A stretch of 64,000 bases of DNA, taken from UBA5793 sp040255465. GTDB taxonomy: Bacteria; Planctomycetota; Phycisphaerae; Phycisphaerales; UBA5793. The position numbers were made by a program, and so were the translations under genes. Position 1 is the stretch's first letter. The number at the start of each line of letters is the position of its first letter. The DNA lies in contig JBDZVA010000005.1 of NCBI GenBank assembly GCA_040255465.1, positions 124,001 to 188,000 on the forward strand, written 5' to 3'. Below are positions 46,001-54,217 of the stretch, piece by piece. Under the pieces are notes generated by a model. That model did not search any database. It was not told where the DNA came from and saw nothing but the letters and a program-made list of their open reading frames with translations.

Positions 46001-48719
46001 CACTGAACTCAACACCTTCGATGCCCTCACGGGCGGCTTCGGCGGCACGATCTTCAGTGAGGCCATCGGCAACATCAACGTCCGCAACGGCACGCTTAGC
46101 GGCGTCATCTGGGGACGTGATTCGATCGGCGCGATCACCAACAACTCGACCGGCGCGGTCATGGATCACGCCTCGATCTCCACCCTGGGTGAGATCCGCT
46201 CGATCAACGCCGCCACCATCCGCAACGTCACCTTCATCTCCGCGGGTGATCTGATCACCAGCATCAACATCTCTGGCGACCTCATCGATTCGGACATCCT
46301 CGCAGGCTTCGCCCTCGGCTCGGACGGCCGGTACGGCGGGGTCGGCACGGCCGCCGATCGCCTCTCGGGCGGCACGCTCAAGAACCTTCGTATCAGCGGC
46401 TCCTCCATCCGCAGCAGCGTCGCTGCGGGCGTCGCGCGAGGCACCGACCAGTTCTACGGCACCGGCGACGACATCGGATCGCTGGGCTTTGGTGTGCTCG
46501 AGCGCGTCGACGTGTCCGGCTCGGTGGTCGGCTCCAACTTCAACAGCCAGAACTGGGCGTTCACCGCCAGCCGCGAGGTCATGGATGTCCGCGTCGGCGG
46601 CCAGCAGTTCATCCAGCAGGGCAACGTCAGGACGCGAACCGTCAACTCCTCGCCGCTCCCGCTCGTCGTCGAGGAGATCCGAACCCGCCTCGAGGCGGAT
46701 ACGCTGCTCATCGACATTTACTTCAACGAAGAGATCGATATCTCGACCATCCTGCTTGATCCACAGAATCCGCAGGCCGAGTCGGCGATCTACTTCGAGA
46801 ATCCGATCGATCCCAACGGCATCAAGCCCACGCCAAACGACTCGTACACGATTTCGTACGATCGGGCCAAGCTCAGGGCGACCATCCGGTTCAACCGCGC
46901 CTTCTCGCTCGCCAACCCCGGCGTCTACACGCTGGTGATTGACGGATCTGCGATTCAGAGCGTGACCGGCATTCACCTCGATGCCGATCGCGACGGGGTG
47001 GCCGGCGACACCTACTCCCAGAACTTCCTCGTCGGTGACGCGGGCGACCGTGTCGGGGCCGGGACCTGGGATCCGGATGGCGATCCGCTTACCCCCAATG
47101 ACGTCGAGTTCCTCGAGGCCACGTCCCTCGGTCTGCTGCTCGACGATCTCGTCAGCGGAACGGGAACCAAGAACCGCGAGATCTCATTCCTCGGTCGCAT
47201 CGGCGACCATCCCGACACGGAGGCGTTCTACTTCCCCGCTCGCTTCGACGTGGACATCTTCCAGGTCACGCTCGCTGCGGGTGACATCCTCCGCGCCACG
47301 CTCTCCGATATCGTGCCGGGCTCCGCTTTCGTCGGCTCCGTCACCCTGCGGACCGCAACCGGCGGAATTGTCGGCGGCTCAATCGCCAACAGTCAGGCCC
47401 TGCTCCAGGAAGGCTACATCGAGACCGCCGGCGGAACCTACTACATCACCGTCGCCGGCACCAGCCTCGGCGGCCCTCCGGGACTCGATTCACTCATCGA
47501 CATCTCCAACTCGGGCGGCGTGTTCACCCCGCCTCTGCTGGTCAGGGCGATCTCTCCCGATGAGATCAGCAACGACATCGGAAACTACGAACTCAACGTC
47601 ATGGTCTTCAACGACGGAGACACCGGGTTCAGTCTGGCCACGCCCACCGAAATCGTGGACGGCCAGCAGACGGTCATCGAAGGGTTCATCGGCTTTGACA
47701 ACAACGGCGTGCCCAGCACCCTCTTCGGCGATGCCGATGTCTACGACATCAGCCGCGTTCGACTGTTGGACAACACCGTCACCTCGCAGCTTGAAGAGGG
47801 CATGACCCTCACCGTCACGCTGCGACTTGAAAACGTCGGCGGCAATCTGGGCAGCCGGTATGAAGTCGGCGTCTTCCAGACCAGTCAGACCACCGGCATC
47901 ACCGACGCCATCCTGATGGGCGCTCCGACGAATCTCAACGATCTGGGCATCTTCGATCAGGCCGGCAACGCCACCTTCTCGTTCCGCATTCCTGAGGCCG
48001 GCACCTATGCCGTCATGATTCAGGGCAATATCGAGTCGAACTACGAGCTTCTCGTCACCATCGACACGAGCACGCAGGGCGATCGTCGGGCCACCGCTGA
48101 AGAACTCAACATCCTCCTCGAAACCAACGGCGGATTTGCCGAGTGGCACGGTCGCGAAGGAACGACGCTCAGCGCGTTCAACCTCAGCGGCATCGGATTC
48201 AAGGGCCTCGAGGCTCAGGTGCTGTCGCAGGTGATCGAGACGGTCACGGATCTCTACGGCGACGCCGGCATCACCGCTCACGTGAGCATCAACCCGGCAG
48301 ACTTTGTCGGTCAGGACTTCACGACTGTCTTCCTCGCCAACAACTACGAGCCGGGTCTTTACGGCATCGCCAGTACGCTGGATCCGCAGAACCAGGGCAA
48401 GAACGACGAGGCGATCGTCTTCGTGCCCACCTTTGCCTCGCTCGTTGCAGCGGGCCAGGTCGACCTCCTCTCGCTCGCTCTGGCCAACGTCGTGGCCCAC
48501 GAAGTGGGACACACGCTCGGCCTGCGTCACGCGTTCAGTCCCAATCCGCTCGGGCCCTTTGGGATCATGGACACCAGCGTGCCTCCCAGCACGACGCACC
48601 AGTTCATCGGCGATCCGAACGATCCCTATGCCACCGCGTCGATCCTGGGTGATGCCTGGTTCTTCGGCTACGAGAACGAAGTGGATCTCCTGCAACTGAT
48701 CTTCGACGTCGACGTCTGA
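40086..48719 (+). CDS. giant exported repeat protein with C-terminal metzincin-like protease domain
   Basis: The 2877-residue protein begins with a basic stretch and the LEPRKLLT motif (residues 31-38) seen near the N-terminus of many planctomycete surface proteins. Residues about 590-680 resemble a PPC-type beta-sandwich (DDFDYYAIAVDG). From about 690 to 2250 it consists of degenerate units of roughly 20 residues (for example SIRRLDVGGDFNGTLTARNG, SIDSLTIDGNAAGAISSDE), as in beta-solenoids. An Asp-rich calcium-like site DADRDGVAGD follows near 2296, then more beta domains. The C-terminus has a full HEVGHTLGLRH zinc site (2805-2815) and a Met-turn candidate GIMDT (Met2828), as in metzincins. 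Likely role: cell-surface adhesin/protease. A strong terminator follows. Confidence 0.85.
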   Translation: MKQRKNRRPFARPSRRDSAASVASTPVFQPLEPRKLLTTLVANPDLDMGQTDQFYGWVAMPAWYFNETLDASGVEDRSIRLGIRLLDSNPAAHPTVTILDLDGHPLFPWIGLQADGTFSTEVEVSTRIGAPPPGASDGYWGSDDDESESFFGLDTGFNPGWRVATDSLGNFLPGVWIPDGRFHPVRQIDWDEDADPAAWNTDNVPDNFQLVIPETGYWSMGPDGFYETEDDSRLPLAFAGVFPGAGTDDRQLGTADDAWVGTMAPNSFVAPNTMTFEPHLVDRRTGWSGSQNLYAGDGKADFNNGIGRIIISGSTATTRLIFYVVEDFEGVIEVSAPFAIPESDRIGLAMNSDGSVYQAAGMGPIIIGNPTNANWTVNNPADNILAFLPNGYQRYDRSTEGIIQEDPSLNEQMGRIYIDGSLFGLSRLSGALERLQVGFFGGKLFVDGDVDVINVVGDASYIEVNGNPTDTRAAVKVGRVLGSFITGRNNSTTITVEGDFSPDSLTDKPFLRSDKVVVEHELDIFPPGIDMDYYNSFAVGGELFTLEGGDSEQAVYLRNDTFGTAQFAGRETGLSIVQGVLGRTPADDQHVLGDGGDDFDYYAIAVDGLHELRIQLSVQTLMTLQDAEGNILQSRGSDGTTGDILYTPDHAGVLYIVINNTAGFTGAGQAYQLVINNQAPVTLGEVRAGGSLTYRATDGSAIITQVGSIGTIRVGQDAGADDEGDAPAIGNLLIQAGESLWNVTSGGYIGGTILQNGTRVLFGTTFAAEQHIGELLAGYGRNVEQPSGEGFHGGSIGSLLVNARGDIGIVRAKMAGGIQSELTNLLGDIGGIADANGATPALTQINAGGSISVISAENRIRANTNPNLGLHVNVGAGERIDLIEAGAVIADGFDLAAAPGDAGVINGQALITTGLGGNVRFFRAPFVWGNGVDDAVAIITGNQPLTIVDDSGAIFTIKVTGNSIASVRTHAIQSSVGVATVRIVANLGANGSLVITNNSGNVEIGDIIVAGTASSRVRIDGSGRTDVYMIRTFGAINSIENRTNGDIVAIDSDGLNRLTLKGNLGRTFSSTAVSSWVRGPEYALALGEASDVGGPLVYSQAAGSGGNPYLAGAAFDQYLNGLAVRASGGTNSIGQVRIDGTIVDIYSEVNIGRVIANADKQTPFGEFHGVEGTIYTPLSITRIDLGDGLVESGSGPIIKGLIAAGGIVSRVEITGEGHNILGTITGVGFGGAIDGIGRINATKGASIIGARITTNHLDSSFTNPDTDSGDTGSNPLADINRIDVKDGNIINSLIAGVNVNQINIKNGIWDSNTLRADGNLNTVRADEFVYTYVNEGARNLITVVGDVQRIETQGRRGDIVDLTVDVIGNIRNLRANTLDGLSIDADEEIRVVDARARIVRSIFRAGAITQFNAMEDITRVSFNVAGPVKQFRSRNSDITRLDFTIDGPDGRLDLMEARGSITGAVRVSGEIKNLRTREGDIIGRIETFSGDGFVRKLQSGRDLILDLEIDRDLDKLVVGRNLSGVDDQSLKVHGDFGTLDVRNGSFDGTIIVEGSITKNFDIQTFVDGSEITARGSINTIRIDSGVTGVIAAYTDSIRRLDVGGDFNGTLTARNGSIDSLTIDGNAAGAISSDEGIRNMKVGGNLTAAVRSETDIDRIDVDGNTTGAIIRALWDLKNLSIGGDVTSSVIGAGRGILRADIGGNVDSSFLIGGLESLGADNALGGAADNADTFSSGDVQNVNIRGGINNVVIAAGVRSGSDGFATPDASTDLTPGLSNVSNVRVDGAASGTNRIIADTTISNVTVDGTQRTVGNPGANMVLTELDQAPLTLTGGIAFSDNAAVVFTDTDGDLITLSMRGPGSGLYTLANGASGNLTGLVFNDTASQTNVEIRLTAATGNGRVDLDNVVIRFADDADLGNLTIDGNIDGTDGITIDGSVNTISLRTVNTSGTIAVGGEAKRIATNSVTAGSFVITELNTFDALTGGFGGTIFSEAIGNINVRNGTLSGVIWGRDSIGAITNNSTGAVMDHASISTLGEIRSINAATIRNVTFISAGDLITSINISGDLIDSDILAGFALGSDGRYGGVGTAADRLSGGTLKNLRISGSSIRSSVAAGVARGTDQFYGTGDDIGSLGFGVLERVDVSGSVVGSNFNSQNWAFTASREVMDVRVGGQQFIQQGNVRTRTVNSSPLPLVVEEIRTRLEADTLLIDIYFNEEIDISTILLDPQNPQAESAIYFENPIDPNGIKPTPNDSYTISYDRAKLRATIRFNRAFSLANPGVYTLVIDGSAIQSVTGIHLDADRDGVAGDTYSQNFLVGDAGDRVGAGTWDPDGDPLTPNDVEFLEATSLGLLLDDLVSGTGTKNREISFLGRIGDHPDTEAFYFPARFDVDIFQVTLAAGDILRATLSDIVPGSAFVGSVTLRTATGGIVGGSIANSQALLQEGYIETAGGTYYITVAGTSLGGPPGLDSLIDISNSGGVFTPPLLVRAISPDEISNDIGNYELNVMVFNDGDTGFSLATPTEIVDGQQTVIEGFIGFDNNGVPSTLFGDADVYDISRVRLLDNTVTSQLEEGMTLTVTLRLENVGGNLGSRYEVGVFQTSQTTGITDAILMGAPTNLNDLGIFDQAGNATFSFRIPEAGTYAVMIQGNIESNYELLVTIDTSTQGDRRATAEELNILLETNGGFAEWHGREGTTLSAFNLSGIGFKGLEAQVLSQVIETVTDLYGDAGITAHVSINPADFVGQDFTTVFLANNYEPGLYGIASTLDPQNQGKNDEAIVFVPTFASLVAAGQVDLLSLALANVVAHEVGHTLGLRHAFSPNPLGPFGIMDTSVPPSTTHQFIGDPNDPYATASILGDAWFFGYENEVDLLQLIFDVDV

Positions 48720-48754
48720 TCCGTCGCGAACATCAGTCGCACTCTGCTTGAAAC

Positions 48755-48786
48755 AACAGGCCGACCCGCTCTCGGGTCGGCCTGTT
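48755..48786 (+). terminator. rho-independent terminator after the giant gene
   Basis: AACAGGCCGACCCG and CGGGTCGGCCTGTT form a perfect 14-bp stem around CTCT, about 35 bases after the stop. The T-run is short (TTTCAT on plus, TTGTTT on minus), so it may also serve the convergent minus-strand gene. Confidence 0.85.
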
Positions 48787-48836
48787 TCATGGTTCGTTCC
48801 ACCCCTCGCCGAAAGATGTCGTCCGAGTCGCTCGAA

Positions 48837-49118
48837 TCAGTCCGCCAGGGCGTCTGCGGCGTTGGCAAACGCAAAGTCCTTCTCCGTGATCCCGCCGGCG
48901 TCGTGCGTGCTCAGCGTCAGCGTCACGCGATTCCAGCGCACGAGGATGTCCGGGTGGTGCTGGACCTTCTCGGCGTGCTCCGCGACCCGGTTGACGAATT
49001 GCATCGCGGCAATGAAATCCTTGAATTCAAACGTGCGGCTGATGGTGTCTCCGACCGCGGACCAGTCTGGCGCTTTGTCGAGGCGCGCCTCGATTTCAGG
49101 AGACGTGAGTTTTTGCAT
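48837..49118 (-). CDS. pterin-4a-carbinolamine dehydratase
   Basis: This small enzyme (93 residues) dehydrates 4a-hydroxytetrahydropterin and in some bacteria supports phenylalanine hydroxylase or molybdopterin-related chemistry. Visible family motifs are RTFEFKDFIAAMQFVNRVAEHAEKVQHHPDI with the conserved His-His-Pro, and NRVTLTLSTHDAGGIT. GGAG lies seven bases before the ATG. No aromatic hydroxylase is nearby, so its substrate context here is unclear. Confidence 0.92.
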   Translation of the reverse strand: MQKLTSPEIEARLDKAPDWSAVGDTISRTFEFKDFIAAMQFVNRVAEHAEKVQHHPDILVRWNRVTLTLSTHDAGGITEKDFAFANAADALAD

Positions 49119-49171
49119 GAGGCTGCTCCGATCGGTGATGATCCAATATGATCTTGGAAGTGAATCCAGAC

Positions 49172-50110
49172 ATGTCAAGCCGCGTGACCCGACTTGCCCC
49201 GTCCCCCACAGGGGCGCTGCACCTCGGAAACCTCCGCACGTTCCTCGTCAACTGGGCCATCGCCCGGCGCCGCGGATGGACAATCGCCATGCGGATCGAG
49301 GACCTTGACGGGCCGCGCATCAAGCCCGGTGCAATCGAGCGAACCATCGACACGCTCCGGTGGATCGGCCTCGACTGGGACGGTCCGGTGCACATTCAAA
49401 GCACCGATCTCGGTAACTACGTCGAGGCGATGCGCCAATTGGCCGATCTTGGATGCGTGTACCCTTGCGAACTCACGCGTACGGAAATCGAGGCCGCCGC
49501 CGCCGCGCCCCACGGCTCGAAGGGAGAGTCGGCGTTCCCGGCGACGATGCGTCCCACCTCGCTGCCGCGCCAGTTTGACAGTTTGAGCACCAACTGGAGA
49601 TTCGTCGTGCCGGATCGCCGAATCGAATTTGACGATGAGTTCGCCGGACACATTGAGCGGTCCCCGGCGCAGGAGTGCGGCGACTTCGTGGTCTGGACCA
49701 GACGCGGCCAGCCCGCCTACCAGTTGGCCGTCGTCGTTGATGACGCCAGGCAGGGGGTCACCGATGTCGTGCGCGGCGACGATCTCATCGACTCGGCCGC
49801 GCGTCAGATGCTGCTCATCGAGGCCTTGGGCCTGCTACCGCAACCCCGCTATACCCACCTCCCGCTGGTCGTGGGCCCGGACGGACGCCGTCTGGCCAAG
49901 CGGCACGGCGACACCCGGGTCGACCAGTACCGGGATCAGGGCGCCTCAGCGGAACGTCTCGTCGGCCTGATGGCCTTCTGGTGCGGCATCCAGGCCCATC
50001 GGGAGCCAATGTCCGCCGCCGAGTTTCGCGACGCGTTCGACTTGTCTACGCTTCCCCGGGAGAAAACCACCTTTACGCACGAGGATGACCGATGGCTGAG
50101 CGAACGATGA
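49172..50110 (+). CDS. gluQ: glutamyl-Q tRNA(Asp) synthetase
   Basis: GluQ attaches glutamate to queuosine in tRNA-Asp. The 312-residue product is a truncated class I glutamyl-tRNA synthetase: RLAPSPTGALHLGNLRT carries the HIGH-type motif, MRIEDLDGPR follows, and LAKRHGD replaces KMSKS; the anticodon-binding domain is absent. Only part of the usual zinc-binding Cys set is present (CVYPCELTR). The start is a choice between this ATG and one eight codons earlier. Its end overlaps the next gene. A plain discriminating GluRS is unlikely at this length. Confidence 0.88.
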   Translation: MSSRVTRLAPSPTGALHLGNLRTFLVNWAIARRRGWTIAMRIEDLDGPRIKPGAIERTIDTLRWIGLDWDGPVHIQSTDLGNYVEAMRQLADLGCVYPCELTRTEIEAAAAAPHGSKGESAFPATMRPTSLPRQFDSLSTNWRFVVPDRRIEFDDEFAGHIERSPAQECGDFVVWTRRGQPAYQLAVVVDDARQGVTDVVRGDDLIDSAARQMLLIEALGLLPQPRYTHLPLVVGPDGRRLAKRHGDTRVDQYRDQGASAERLVGLMAFWCGIQAHREPMSAAEFRDAFDLSTLPREKTTFTHEDDRWLSER

Positions 50111-50616
50111 ACCTGCTGCCCGCCTCGTGGCGGATCGCCGTCCTGCTGATCCTGCTGGTCGGGCTGGTCGGCTGCGACGAGAAGACCACCGATACCTTTA
50201 CTGCCAAGCTGGGTGGCGAGTGGTTCACCCTCGACACGGCGATCACCCCCGAGAAGCAGAAGCGAGGACTCGGAGGGCGCGAATCGATCCCGGACGATGG
50301 CGGCATGATCTTCATCTTCTCCACGGACGAGGTTCGCAACTTCTGGATGCTCGACTGCCTCGTCGACATCGACATCCTCTACGTCGATCGTGCCGGGTTC
50401 ATCGTCTCCGCCTACACCATGAAAGCCCAGCCGCTGCAACAGCCCGGCGAAACGAAAACAGAGTATGAAACGCGCCTCCGAGCGGATTCCTATCCCAGCA
50501 AGGCGCGGGCAAGGTACGTCATCGAATTGCGCGCCGGCCGGATCAACGAACTCGGACTGAAGCGTGGCCAGAAGCTCGATCTTGACCTCGATCGCCTCAA
50601 GGAGCTGGCCAAGTGA
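50092..50616 (+). CDS. DUF192-family lipoprotein
   Basis: The 174-residue product has a lipoprotein signal (LLVGLVGC lipobox) and a DUF192 domain: ITPEKQKRGLGGRESIPDDGGMIFIF, NFWMLDCLVDIDILYVDRAGFIV and YVIELRAGRINELGLKRGQKL. The family's function is not established. The first ATG overlaps gluQ by 19 bases; an ATG at 50107 is an alternative and would still leave a full signal. Confidence 0.88.
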   Translation: MAERTMNLLPASWRIAVLLILLVGLVGCDEKTTDTFTAKLGGEWFTLDTAITPEKQKRGLGGRESIPDDGGMIFIFSTDEVRNFWMLDCLVDIDILYVDRAGFIVSAYTMKAQPLQQPGETKTEYETRLRADSYPSKARARYVIELRAGRINELGLKRGQKLDLDLDRLKELAK

Positions 50617-50685
50617 GCCGATGAACGCGTAGAGTGCGGCCTTTTTTCCGGACCTCGGTCGCGCTTCCACCGGCGGCTCGCAGAC

Positions 50686-51981
50686 ATGGCCACACATCAC
50701 ATTCATTTCGTCGGCTTCGATCACGAGCCCGCGCTGCTTGAGCCCTGGACCGATGGGGTCACCGCCGCCTGGCCGGGCGAGAGTCGCGTTTTCGTGGAAG
50801 CCATGAGCGTCGAAAACGCCGTGGCCTCCCTCGATCAGTCGACGATGGAAGCATGCGTGCTGCTGCTGACGAATCAGCCATTCAGCACCGCCACGTATCA
50901 ACTGCTTGACTCGCTCGATGAGCAGCGCATCCCGACCATTATCCTCACCCGCGACCGTCGCGCCCTAACGAACCATCTCACGCCCGGCCAGGCGCTGGTC
51001 TGCGATCTGGGCGATTCGGCTCAGAGTGTGGCCCTGCGGCTGGACACCCTGCTTGGACGACAGATCACCGTCGATCGCTGCATCGAAGAACTGCGCATCG
51101 CCCGCCGCTGCCAGACCGGACTGGAAAGCGAGGTCTCGCGCATCCATGACGAAATGCAACTGGCGTCGATGATTCAGCGGGAGTTCCTGCCGCGATCGCT
51201 GCCCGAGCTCGACGACGTCCGCTTCGGCGTCTTCTACCGTCCGGCGGGGTACGTCAGCGGCGACATGTACGACATCCGCCGCCTCGACGAACACACGATC
51301 GGCTTCTTTCTTGCTGATGCCGTCGGGCACGGAGTGCCTGCAGCGCTGCTGACCATGGTCATCTCGCGCTGCCTCACGCTTAAGGTCATCAGCGACGTGG
51401 ACTATCGCATCGTCCCGCCCGGCGAAGTGCTCGGCAAACTCAACGAAGAGATGCTGCGACTCCAGAGCGCCGGTGGGCGATTCGCCACCGCCGTCTACGG
51501 CATCATCGACACGCGCACCCACAAGGTCACCATCGCCGGCGCCGGCCATCCGCCGCCGCGCCTGATCAAGGAAGATGGCGATTCACTTGGCCTCGAAACC
51601 GACGGCGGGCTGCTGGGCGTCTTCCCGGATGCGACATTCAGCGAAACATCCTTCTCGCTTCGCGCCGGCGAACGGCTCGTTCTCTTCACCGACGGCTTCG
51701 AAACGGCCTTTCCCGATCAGTCAGCTGCCCGGCGGCAGCGCCGCCTGCCGACCGACCGCTATCTGGATTGCATGACCCAGATCTGCGGCGGCAATCGATC
51801 CGTCGATGAGAGCGTGGCCGAACTCAGCGTGCTCGTCGACGACCAGTCCGGCTCACTCCATCAGATCGACGACCTCACGGCCATCGTCATCCAGACCGAT
51901 GCGCCCGGCGCCGCTGAAAGCGCCGCTCGTTCGAATCGAGCGCGCGCAAAAACCGGCGTCGATGCCGACCTTGCGGCCTGA
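50686..51981 (+). CDS. SpoIIE/RsbU-type PP2C phosphatase with pseudo-receiver domain
   Basis: The 431-residue protein has an N-terminal receiver-like domain (about 1-125) in which the phospho-acceptor Asp position appears replaced (ACVLLLTNQ), a helical linker (about 130-165; LASMIQREFLP), and a PP2C SpoIIE domain. Metal-binding acids are visible: Asp193 and Asp196 in SGDMYD, Asp211 in ADAVGHG, TDGFE and the final DDLTAIVI. Such enzymes dephosphorylate anti-sigma-factor antagonists to control partner switching. No STAS or HPK gene is adjacent. Confidence 0.88.
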   Translation: MATHHIHFVGFDHEPALLEPWTDGVTAAWPGESRVFVEAMSVENAVASLDQSTMEACVLLLTNQPFSTATYQLLDSLDEQRIPTIILTRDRRALTNHLTPGQALVCDLGDSAQSVALRLDTLLGRQITVDRCIEELRIARRCQTGLESEVSRIHDEMQLASMIQREFLPRSLPELDDVRFGVFYRPAGYVSGDMYDIRRLDEHTIGFFLADAVGHGVPAALLTMVISRCLTLKVISDVDYRIVPPGEVLGKLNEEMLRLQSAGGRFATAVYGIIDTRTHKVTIAGAGHPPPRLIKEDGDSLGLETDGGLLGVFPDATFSETSFSLRAGERLVLFTDGFETAFPDQSAARRQRRLPTDRYLDCMTQICGGNRSVDESVAELSVLVDDQSGSLHQIDDLTAIVIQTDAPGAAESAARSNRARAKTGVDADLAA

Positions 51982-52024
51982 CTCGACGCCGGGTGATTCG
52001 TTCCAGGTGCTTCAGATCAACTGA

Positions 52025-52837
52025 TCAACGGCCCACTTCGAATCGCATGAAGCGGGTGATGTTCACGCCCTTGGGCAGGACATCTTTCACGCTCTGCTTG
52101 CCTTCGGGATCCTTCACGTACTTCTGGTTGAGCAGCGTGATCTCACCGAGAAACTTGCGGATCTTGCCTTCGACCATCTTCTCAGCAATCTCGGCCGGCT
52201 TGCCGGATTCGATCGCTTCGGCCTTGGCCAGTTCGCGTTGCTTGGCGATTAACTCGGCGTCGATGTCCTTGTCCGTCACGCCCATCGGAACCGGGACGTG
52301 GCTGACAATGTGCATGCAGATGCCCTTGGCCACCTCCGTATCGACTTCGCCGTCAAACGTGATGATCGCTGCCTTCTGATTGTCGTGGTGCAGGTACGAG
52401 TCGCAGCAGGGGGCCTCAACCTTGATGCCGCGCTTGTACACCGTGTTCTCGCCCGTCGTGATGCGAATGTTGTCGACGATCGAAGCGATTCTGTCGTTGG
52501 ACTTGGCTTCGCCCGCCGGACCGGCGAGCACGAGCGCCGCGATGTCATTGGCCGCCTTCTCGACCATCTCGTTGCGGGCCGTGAAGTCAGTCTCGACATT
52601 AACTTCAACCACCGCTACGGCCTTGCGGTCAGGCGAGGTGGTGATCGCCAGGCGACCCTGTGCCATGGCGCGATCGGCCCGCTCATCCATCTTGCCCTTG
52701 AGCTTGGCGCGGAGCCACTCGATGGCATTCTCCATGTCGCCGCCGTTTTCGACGAGCGCTTCCTTGCAGTCCATCATGCCAAGGCCGGTCTTCTGCCGCA
52801 GAGCCATCACGTCCTTTGCGCTGATCTTGTCTGACAT
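52025..52837 (-). CDS. tsf: translation elongation factor Ts
   Basis: EF-Ts exchanges GDP for GTP on EF-Tu. The product (about 270 residues) begins SDKISAKDVMALRQKTGLGMMDCKEAL, the UBA-like domain, and contains the EF-Tu contact VNVETDFTARN; the core is followed by HIVSHVPVPMGVTDKDID. GAAGGG precedes the chosen ATG; a start 14 codons upstream is less likely. It follows rpsB by about 155 bases on the same strand, the classical order. Confidence 0.96.
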   Translation of the reverse strand: MSDKISAKDVMALRQKTGLGMMDCKEALVENGGDMENAIEWLRAKLKGKMDERADRAMAQGRLAITTSPDRKAVAVVEVNVETDFTARNEMVEKAANDIAALVLAGPAGEAKSNDRIASIVDNIRITTGENTVYKRGIKVEAPCCDSYLHHDNQKAAIITFDGEVDTEVAKGICMHIVSHVPVPMGVTDKDIDAELIAKQRELAKAEAIESGKPAEIAEKMVEGKIRKFLGEITLLNQKYVKDPEGKQSVKDVLPKGVNITRFMRFEVGR

Positions 52838-52992
52838 CCCATCGTCCCTTCTGCTGATTCGGATTCGGATCGCCGCCATGCCGTGTTGCAGCAGGGAGGT
52901 GATCGATTGATTGGTAGAACAGGCCCGGCGCCGATTCGAGCGCGATCCGCCGAACGGGGCGTTGTCTTTTTCGCTCCAGCGCTACCCGTTCG

Positions 52993-53865
52993 TCAGGTCG
53001 TCTGATTCGGTCCGACGGCTTCGGCTTCAGCGCCGGCCTCATTTGCGCCCTCGGTCGGGGGCGGCGTGACCTCGTCCTTCGGGAACATCGCCCGGCGGCT
53101 GCGGCGCGGAGCAGTCGCCCCGCCCTCGCCCGCGGCGCGACCTTCTTCGTCGGTCTGCTGCGCGACCACCCGCTGGTTCTTGCCTTCCACCACGGCCGCG
53201 CACAACTCGCGGATGATCACGTCGATGGAGCGCATCGAATCGTCGTTGCCGGGAATCGGGATGTCCGCCAGATCGGGGTCGCCGTCCGTGTCGATGAGAC
53301 AGATCGTCGGGATGCCCAGTTTCTTGGCCTCCATGATCGCGTTCATCTCGCGCTTGACGTCGATGACGACAACCGCGCCGGGCAACTTCGCCATGTTGCG
53401 AATGCCTTCGAGGTTGCGCAGAATCTTTTTGCGCTCGCGACGCAACTGGCTTTCCATCTTCTTGGAGTAGTTGACGATCTCGCCGCTTTCCTCGATACGT
53501 TCGAGTTCCTCGAGCCTCTTGAGGCGCGAGCGAATGGTGCGGAAGTTCGTCAACGTGCCGCCCAGCCAGCGCTCGATGACCCAGTGCATCTTGACGTCGC
53601 CGACGCGCTCGCGGAGCACATCGCGCGCCTGGCGCTTGGTGCCCACAAAGCAGACGTCCTTGCCCGAAGCGACCGTCTTGGAGATGTACTTCTTGGCCAG
53701 CAGGAGACCCTTGACGGTCTCCTTGATGTCGATGATGTGGATGTTGTTTCGCTTGCCGTAGATGTACGGAGACATCCTCGGGTTCCAGTTGGAACTCCGC
53801 TGGCCAAAGTGGATGCCGGCCTCGATGAGGTCGGTCACGAGCGATTTGGAAGTGGTCTCTGCCAT
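52993..53865 (-). CDS. rpsB: 30S ribosomal protein S2
   Basis: S2 completes assembly of the 30S head/body junction. The 290-residue product has DLIEAGIHFGQRSSNWNPRMSPYIYGKRNNIHIIDI, FVGTKRQARDV, RWLGGTLTNFRTI and GIPTICLIDTDGDPDL. A C-terminal tail of about 50 residues, acidic and rich in Ala/Glu/Pro, extends past the usual end. AAGGAG lies about 11 bases before the ATG. rpsB-tsf form one unit. Confidence 0.96.
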   Translation of the reverse strand: MAETTSKSLVTDLIEAGIHFGQRSSNWNPRMSPYIYGKRNNIHIIDIKETVKGLLLAKKYISKTVASGKDVCFVGTKRQARDVLRERVGDVKMHWVIERWLGGTLTNFRTIRSRLKRLEELERIEESGEIVNYSKKMESQLRRERKKILRNLEGIRNMAKLPGAVVVIDVKREMNAIMEAKKLGIPTICLIDTDGDPDLADIPIPGNDDSMRSIDVIIRELCAAVVEGKNQRVVAQQTDEEGRAAGEGGATAPRRSRRAMFPKDEVTPPPTEGANEAGAEAEAVGPNQTT

Positions 53866-54217
53866 GATTCAGATGCTCCTTTGAGCACAGCGACACCGGC
53901 GGACGATTGATCAGCCCTTCAACGCCCCAGCGGGCCAATGAAGAGAATCCCCCGCGCAAAGGGCGCTTGTGGGGTATGTTCTGCGGTCTGGATTCTGCTG
54001 GAGAACGAAGACCTGCGACCTGTCACCGCCCGGCTGCACGCAAAGCCTCACCACCGCCGGGCGCTCCACCGCTGACCTCGGTAGAGAGGGGAGTTTATCC
54101 CCGCCCCGACGGTTGTTCTAGGCGGTGCAATACCCTGACCCGCCGCCCGACCCACGAACAGGGGCGAATGCGACACGTACAGGGGCCAAAAGAAGCTCAC
54201 CCACGCCGGGAGTGCCG
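53866..54217. other. rpsB leader / promoter region
   Basis: About 350 bases between the ABC ATPase stop and rpsB with no supported gene. It should contain the rpsB-tsf promoter and a leader; an imperfect stem around GCGC-CCTTT-GCGC (about 53950-53975) could be part of it. I find no convincing terminator or -35/-10 pair. Confidence 0.4.

Noticed and set aside
44748..46976. 742-codon antisense frame within the giant gene
   Set aside because: Produced by high GC at third positions and the repeat structure of the sense gene; no start context.
40086..48719. Repeats of the giant gene as a possible CRISPR-like or tandem DNA array
   Set aside because: Repeats are at the protein level, degenerate in DNA, and continuous in frame; no CRISPR array or cas gene is in the window.
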